NCBI GenBank assembly: GCA_023426265.1 | Contig: JAFABA010000137.1 | Span: forward strand, 1-18,721 | DNA: 18,721 nucleotides | Reading direction: 5' to 3' | From: Bacillota bacterium | Lineage (GTDB): Bacteria > Bacillota > Clostridia > Christensenellales > CAG-138 | Part shown: positions 14,035 through 18,721 of the stretch, one piece after another | Numbering within the stretch: the stretch's first letter is position 1 | Layout: every line of letters begins with the position of its first letter | The notes under the pieces: model-generated | Seen by the model: the letters and a program-made list of their open reading frames with translations, nothing else | Databases searched by the model: none | What the model was told of the DNA's origin: nothing | Made by a program: the position numbers and the translations under genes

Positions 14035-15561
14035 ATGAGCTATGTGATCGAAATGCTTCACATCACCAAGACATTCCCCGGCATCGTTGCAAACGACGAT
14101 ATTACGCTGCAATTGGAAAAAGGGGAAATTCACGCGCTCTTGGGGGAGAACGGCGCGGGAAAGTCCACGCTCATGAGCGTGCTGTTCGGGCTCTACCAGC
14201 CGGAACAGGGCGTTATCAGGAAGGACGGCAAAGAGGTAAAAATCTCAAACCCCAACGACGCCAATGCGCTGGGCATCGGGATGGTGCACCAGCATTTTAA
14301 GCTTGTCCATAATTTTACGGTGCTGCAAAATATCATTTTGGGCGTTGAGACCACCCAAAACGGCTTCCTGCAAATGGAGGAGGCACGTAAAAAGGTGGTT
14401 GCCCTTTCCGAGCGTTACGGCCTGAGGGTGGATCCGGACGCGGTCGTGGAGGATATAACCGTCGGCATGCAGCAGCGCGTTGAAATACTCAAAATGCTGT
14501 ACCGTGAAAATGAAATATTGATATTTGACGAGCCCACGGCGGTATTGACGCCGCAGGAGATCGACGAGCTGATGAAGATCATGCGCGGCCTCACGCAGGA
14601 AGGCAAATCGATACTCTTCATCACCCATAAGCTCAACGAAATCAAAGCAGTTGCGGACCGGTGTACGGTGCTCAGAAAAGGCAAGTATATCGGCACCATA
14701 GACGTCGCTTCCACCACCAAAGAGGAAATGTCCGAAATGATGGTGGGCCGCAAGGTCATGCTCGAGGTGGACAAGGATGAGCCCAACATCGGCGCGCCGG
14801 TGTTCGAGGTGAAAAACCTGACCGTCTCCTCCAGGCATCATACCAAGAAAACAGTAAACAACGTATCCTTTACCGTGCGCAAGGGGGAAATCGTCTGCAT
14901 CGCGGGCATCGACGGCAACGGCCAGAGCGAGCTTGTGCAGGCGCTGACAGGCCTTATACAGCCCGAAAGCGGCGCGATCCTCTTAAACGGCCAGGATATT
15001 ACGCATAAAAGCATCCGTGCCCGCAACGTGCTGGGCATGGCGCATATTCCGGAGGACAGGCACAAGCACGGTCTGGTGCTCGATTATACGCTGGAGGACA
15101 ATCTGGCGCTCAAAAAGTACTTTATGCCCGAATACCAGAAGGGCGGCTTCCGGGATTTCAAAAAGACGCGCGCCTATGCGGAAATGCTCATCCGGCGCTT
15201 TGACATCCGCAGCGGCCAGGGACCCGTTACTTTGGCGCGCAGCATGAGCGGCGGCAACCAGCAAAAGGCCATCGTCGCCCGTGAAATCGATTATGACCCC
15301 GAAATATTGATTGCCGTGCAGCCCACCCGCGGTTTGGACGTCGGCGCGATCGAATACATCCACAAGCAGCTGATTGTGCAACGGGACGAAGGTAAGGCAG
15401 TGCTGCTGGTTTCCCTGGAACTGGACGAGGTAATGAATGTCAGCGATCGCATACTTGTCATTTATGAGGGGGCCATCGTGGGCGAGTTTGATCCCAAAGA
15501 GATTACCGTACAGGAACTGGGGCTGTATATGGCGGGCTCCAAGAGGAGGCAGGCGCAATGA
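14035..15561 (+). CDS. Nucleoside ABC transporter ATP-binding protein, two NBDs
   Basis: 508 residues with two nucleotide-binding domains in one chain. Domain 1: Walker A GENGAGKST (37-45), Walker B IFDEPTAVL (Asp165, Glu166) and a degenerate signature VGMQQR. Domain 2: degenerate Walker A GIDGNGQSE (291-299), intact signature MSGGNQQ (404-410) and altered Walker B IAVQPTRGLD, with Gln429 where the catalytic Glu is usual. This asymmetric pattern is known in sugar/nucleoside-type importers of the RbsA/NupO class, where one composite site hydrolyses ATP. GGAGTG precedes ATG 14035. Its stop overlaps the next gene's start by four bases, so translation is probably coupled. Confidence 0.93.
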   Translation: MSYVIEMLHITKTFPGIVANDDITLQLEKGEIHALLGENGAGKSTLMSVLFGLYQPEQGVIRKDGKEVKISNPNDANALGIGMVHQHFKLVHNFTVLQNIILGVETTQNGFLQMEEARKKVVALSERYGLRVDPDAVVEDITVGMQQRVEILKMLYRENEILIFDEPTAVLTPQEIDELMKIMRGLTQEGKSILFITHKLNEIKAVADRCTVLRKGKYIGTIDVASTTKEEMSEMMVGRKVMLEVDKDEPNIGAPVFEVKNLTVSSRHHTKKTVNNVSFTVRKGEIVCIAGIDGNGQSELVQALTGLIQPESGAILLNGQDITHKSIRARNVLGMAHIPEDRHKHGLVLDYTLEDNLALKKYFMPEYQKGGFRDFKKTRAYAEMLIRRFDIRSGQGPVTLARSMSGGNQQKAIVAREIDYDPEILIAVQPTRGLDVGAIEYIHKQLIVQRDEGKAVLLVSLELDEVMNVSDRILVIYEGAIVGEFDPKEITVQELGLYMAGSKRRQAQ

Positions 15562-16748
15562 AGAAAGTAAAGAGCTTAATCCGGAGCGCAGGGTTCACAA
15601 GCGCCGCTTCTTCTGTTGCCGCCATATTGGTTGGCATGCTGTTCGGGTTCGTTATCATGCTTATCAGCAACTCAAGGGAAGCGCTGGAGGGCCTTGCCAT
15701 TATATTGGGGGGCGGGTTTGGCGGCGGCGCAAAGGGCGTCGGGCAGACGTTCTATTACGCCATTCCCATGATAATGACGGGCCTTTCGGTGGGCTTTGCG
15801 TTCAAGACAGGCCTGTTCAATATCGGCGCGTCCGGCCAGTTTACGGTGGGTGCGTTTGTGGCGATATTCATCGGCATCAAATGGACGTTTTTGCCCGCTC
15901 CCTGGCACTGGATCGTGGCGCTGATGGGTTCCGCCGTGGCGGGGGGCCTATGGGCGCTTATACCCGGCCTCTTCAAGGCATATCTCAACGTGAACGAGGT
16001 CATTTCCTCCATCATGATGAACTACATCGGGCTGTTCGCGGTGAACTTCTTAATGAAGCTTCCGGCATTGAAATCCCCGCCGCCGCTCTTTGACTCCACG
16101 ATGAATCTTTCCTCAAACACCGCTCCATCCGCAGTCATCCCTAAGGGATTTTTGGAGACGCTGTTTCCCGGCTCCACTGTCAACTACGGCATATTCATCG
16201 CAATCGCGGTCGCAATCGTCATGTACATCGTGCTCAATAAAACGGCGTTCGGTTATGAATTAAAGGCGTGCGGCTATAACCGCCATGCAAGCAAGTACGC
16301 GGGCATCAATGAGAGGCGCAATATCGTGCTCTCTATGGTCATTGCCGGCGCTCTTTCAGGTCTTGGCGGCGGCCTTGTTTACCTTTCCGGAGCGAACGGG
16401 CGGCGCTATAAGGTGGTGGACATGCTTCTCAACGATGGCTTTAACGGCATCTCCGTGGCGCTGCTGGGGCTTAACAATCCGCTTGGCATCATTTTCTCCG
16501 CATTGTTCATCGCCTACATCACAATGGGCGGCGAATATCTGCAGCGGCTTGATTTCGCGGTGGAGATCATCGATATCATCACCGCAGCGATCATTTACTT
16601 CAGCGCGTTCGCGCTTGTGTTCCGCACGTTTATTAAAAAACTGACCGGTTTGAAGGACGTGCTGCAGATTGTGGAAACGGGCACGCCTGAGGCCGCGCTG
16701 GAGGCTGCAAAAGAAGCCGAAAAAACCGAAGGGGAGGGGAAACAATAA
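15558..16748 (+). CDS. Nucleoside ABC transporter permease (NupP-like)
   Basis: 396 residues with about 9-10 hydrophobic helices of the BPD_transp_2 class. Marks are VGQTFYYAIPMIMTGLSVGF and FKTGLFNIGASGQFTVGAFV, the glycine-rich motif typical of branched-chain/ribose/nucleoside permeases, then LNVNEVISSIMMNYIGLFAV and FGYELKACGYNRHASKYAGI, which forms the cytoplasmic coupling loop. A charged C-terminal tail (about 25 residues of Glu/Ala/Lys) extends into the cytoplasm. It overlaps the ATPase gene (ATGA) and the next permease (TAATG), as expected for a heterodimeric channel made in equal amounts. Confidence 0.92.
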   Translation: MKKVKSLIRSAGFTSAASSVAAILVGMLFGFVIMLISNSREALEGLAIILGGGFGGGAKGVGQTFYYAIPMIMTGLSVGFAFKTGLFNIGASGQFTVGAFVAIFIGIKWTFLPAPWHWIVALMGSAVAGGLWALIPGLFKAYLNVNEVISSIMMNYIGLFAVNFLMKLPALKSPPPLFDSTMNLSSNTAPSAVIPKGFLETLFPGSTVNYGIFIAIAVAIVMYIVLNKTAFGYELKACGYNRHASKYAGINERRNIVLSMVIAGALSGLGGGLVYLSGANGRRYKVVDMLLNDGFNGISVALLGLNNPLGIIFSALFIAYITMGGEYLQRLDFAVEIIDIITAAIIYFSAFALVFRTFIKKLTGLKDVLQIVETGTPEAALEAAKEAEKTEGEGKQ

Positions 16749-17713
16749 TGGATACCCTGTATTTCCTCGTACAGCAAATGATGACCTATTCCATCCCTCT
16801 TCTGATCGTCGCTTTGGGCGGGCTGTTCAGCGAGCGTTGCGGCGTGGTCAACATCGCGCTCGAGGGCATCATGATCGTGGGCGGATTTGCGAGCATCCTG
16901 TTTATCAACTTCATGCAGAATATGGGCGTGATGGACGGGCAGATCCTGCTGATTTGCGCCATACTCATCGCGGCGATTTCCGGAGGCCTGTTTTCCTTGC
17001 TGCATGCGTACGCCTCCATCAACATGAAGGCGGATCAAACCATCAGCGGTACGGCGCTCAACATGTTCGCACCCGCGTTTGCCGTGTTTGCCGCACGCAT
17101 GATCCAGGAGAACGGCGTGCAGCAGATTACGTTCAAAAACACGTTTCGCATCGCGGAGGTTCCCTTGCTAAGCAAGATTCCCGTGCTGGGGGACATGTTC
17201 TTCAAACAGTCCTTCATCACCACATATATCGGCTTTGGCATATTGATCGTGGCGGTGGTGCTGCTGTACAGGACGCGCTTTGGCCTGAGACTCCGCGCAT
17301 GCGGCGAGCATCCCCAGGCGGCGGATTCCGTGGGCATCAACGTATACAAAATGCGCTATGCGGGCGTTACCATATCCGGCATGCTCGCGGGCCTGGGCGG
17401 GCTGGTGTTTGTGGTGCCTACCTCCACCAACTTCAACGCTACCGTAGCGGGCTACGGGTTCCTGGGGATAGCGGTGCTGATATTCGGGCAATGGAAGCCG
17501 ATGCGCATACTTTTCGCGGCGCTGTTCTTCGGGCTGATGAAGACGATCTCCTCCTCCTATTCGGGCATTCCGGTTCTCTTGGACCTTGGCATCAACAGCT
17601 ATATCTATAAAATGATCCCGTATATCGCGACACTCATCGTACTCGCGTTTACATCCAGAAATTCTCAGGCGCCGCGCGCGTCCGGCCAGCCCTACGATAA
17701 GGGCAGCCGCTAG
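16748..17713 (+). CDS. Nucleoside ABC transporter permease (NupQ-like)
   Basis: 321 residues with about 8-9 hydrophobic helices, the shorter partner of the permease pair. Marks are ALGGLFSERCGVVNIALEGI, ADQTISGTALNMFAPAFAVF, the coupling loop FGLRLRACGEHPQAADSVGI and LAGLGGLVFVVPTSTNFNAT. The start shares one base with the preceding stop. Together with the 15558 permease, the double-NBD ATPase and the BMP lipoprotein it completes a nucleoside importer. The C-terminus is a short polar tail. Thymidine kinase follows after 11 bases. Confidence 0.92.
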   Translation: MDTLYFLVQQMMTYSIPLLIVALGGLFSERCGVVNIALEGIMIVGGFASILFINFMQNMGVMDGQILLICAILIAAISGGLFSLLHAYASINMKADQTISGTALNMFAPAFAVFAARMIQENGVQQITFKNTFRIAEVPLLSKIPVLGDMFFKQSFITTYIGFGILIVAVVLLYRTRFGLRLRACGEHPQAADSVGINVYKMRYAGVTISGMLAGLGGLVFVVPTSTNFNATVAGYGFLGIAVLIFGQWKPMRILFAALFFGLMKTISSSYSGIPVLLDLGINSYIYKMIPYIATLIVLAFTSRNSQAPRASGQPYDKGSR

Positions 17714-17724
17714 GAGCATATTGA

Positions 17725-18318
17725 ATGGCGAAACTGTATTACCGGTACGGAGCCATGGGCTCCAGCAAAAGCGCGAACGCACTGATGGTCAAACACAATT
17801 ACGGCGAGCGCGGGCAGCAGGCGCTGCTGTTAAAACCCGCCGTCGACCAGCGGGACGGGGATCACGTGATCGCTTCCCGCTGCGGGCTTGCAGGGGACTG
17901 CATGCTGTTTCATGAGATGGACGTAAAAGCCGTGCGGGCCCACAAATATGACTGCCTCATCGTGGATGAAGCGCAGTTTTTAACCAAGAGCGAAGTTGAG
18001 CTGCTTGTGGAGCTTGTGGACGTATACGATGTTCCCGTCATTTGTTACGGCCTTCGGGCGGACTTTCAGGGCAACTTTTTTGAGGGCAGCCAGTGGCTGA
18101 TGGCCTGGGCGGATACCATCGAGGAGGTCAAGACTATCTGCTGGTGCGGCAGAAAGGCCACATTCAACGCCCGTTTGGACGGCAAGGGCGGTATCACCAA
18201 GGTCGGCGAGCAGGTGGTATTGGGCGCAAACGACAAATACATCGGCCTGTGCCGCAGGCACTGGGCCCAGGGCGATCCGGGGCCGGGTCTGCGCAAAGAG
18301 GATCTAATCAAGAAATGA
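17725..18318 (+). CDS. tdk: Thymidine kinase
   Basis: 197 residues, full length for the type II (TK1-like) family. The P-loop is GAMGSSKS (9-16), the catalytic segment is DEAQFL (Asp81, Glu82), the thymidine-binding segment is YGLRADFQGNFFEGS, and the structural zinc ligands are Cys139, Cys141, Cys176 and His179 (CWCGRKA and CRRHW). It transfers the gamma phosphate of ATP to thymidine or deoxyuridine in the cytoplasm. TAGGAG precedes ATG 17725. It is 11 bases after the permease gene and overlaps the next gene by four bases (ATGA), placing it in the nucleoside-uptake operon. Confidence 0.95.
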   Translation: MAKLYYRYGAMGSSKSANALMVKHNYGERGQQALLLKPAVDQRDGDHVIASRCGLAGDCMLFHEMDVKAVRAHKYDCLIVDEAQFLTKSEVELLVELVDVYDVPVICYGLRADFQGNFFEGSQWLMAWADTIEEVKTICWCGRKATFNARLDGKGGITKVGEQVVLGANDKYIGLCRRHWAQGDPGPGLRKEDLIKK

Positions 18319-18721
18319 CCTACTATATTGCAAGCGGGCTGGAGAATGCAGAGCGGGTCGGCCTGGCGGCGCAAGCGCTCTCCCGCCACACGCGCACATA
18401 CGATTGGACGGCGCACGGCGATATCAGGCGCGAAGGGCCCGAGCGCATGCGGCGCGTTTCCTCCATGGAACTTGAGGCGGTCGTTGCAGCCGAGCTTGTG
18501 CTTTTGCTGCTGCCGGGCGGCAAGGGGACGCATACGGAACTTGGCGCGGCGCTTTCGGCGGGGCAAAATAAGCGCGTCATACTCTGGTCTGAAACGGGGA
18601 ACGAATTTATGGCGGGGGAGGGGCAGACGCATCCTTCCGTATGCGCGTTTTACTTCCACCCGCGCGCGGAGCGGTGGGTATGCCCGTTTGACGAACTGCT
18701 GGAGCGCCTGCGCGCGCTGTA
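18315..18721 (+). CDS. Nucleoside 2-deoxyribosyltransferase-like protein, stop codon cut by window end
   Basis: The frame from ATG 18315 is open for 135 codons to the edge, where the last two bases are TA; the stop is probably the next base. The start overlaps the thymidine kinase stop (ATGA). MTYYIASGLENAERVGLAAQ is the first beta strand and helix of the 2-deoxyribosyltransferase/DNPH fold, and LVLLLLPGGKGTHTELGAAL matches the family's D/P-G-G-T-x-x-E-G motif, with Glu75 in the place of the catalytic nucleophile. Such enzymes exchange or hydrolyse the base of deoxynucleosides or deoxynucleotides. The usual Asp before the GGxGT segment is Pro67 here, so the exact reaction is uncertain. The operon context supports nucleoside salvage. 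Confidence 0.8.
   Translation, partial: MTYYIASGLENAERVGLAAQALSRHTRTYDWTAHGDIRREGPERMRRVSSMELEAVVAAELVLLLLPGGKGTHTELGAALSAGQNKRVILWSETGNEFMAGEGQTHPSVCAFYFHPRAERWVCPFDELLERLRAL

Overview
The window looks like a Bacillota chromosome segment, most likely from a Clostridia-type anaerobe of middling GC content. The evidence is the gene families (EFR1-type ferredoxin protein, PadR-DUF4180 regulator, cysteine desulfidase, BMP-type nucleoside ABC transporter), strong AGGAGG-like ribosome binding sites, and TTGNNN/TATAAT-like promoters. The genus cannot be fixed from the sequence. No tRNA, rRNA, CRISPR array or complete mobile element was seen.

Positions 1-3700 hold small plus-strand units: the 3' part of an EFR1-family flavodoxin/ferredoxin protein, a HEAT-repeat-like protein, an AraC regulator, an EamA exporter and a CPDC glutaredoxin-like protein. 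The AraC and EamA genes are separated by a terminator-like hairpin that contains the EamA ribosome binding site. A bidirectional terminator (3727-3756) then faces a minus-strand SIMPL-domain secreted protein.

Positions 4600-6780 look eroded. They hold a VOC/PhnB-like gene broken by one in-frame TGA, about 380 bases with no confident gene, one intact six-helix membrane protein, and an HNH endonuclease missing its N-terminal half.

Positions 6781-11100 hold accessory metabolic genes. A PadR-DUF4180 regulator sits behind a near-ideal PadR operator and probably shares an operon with an alpha/beta hydrolase; a DUF1905 protein follows after a hairpin. A convergent nitroreductase comes next, then an L-cysteine desulfidase (CyuA family) with its own extended -10 promoter. 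Two GNAT genes follow at 11139-12605; the second is a two-domain GNAT interrupted by a single TGA.

Positions 12690 to the end form a nucleoside uptake and salvage locus: BMP-family lipoprotein, strong terminator, a second promoter element, tandem-domain ABC ATPase, two permeases, thymidine kinase, and a nucleoside 2-deoxyribosyltransferase-like gene whose final codon is cut by the window edge. The last five genes overlap or lie within 11 bases of each other. The simplest reading is capture of external nucleosides by the lipoprotein, import by the ABC complex, and phosphorylation or base exchange/hydrolysis in the cytoplasm. An 18-bp perfect palindrome covering the -10 of the lipoprotein promoter suggests repression by an unknown dimeric regulator.
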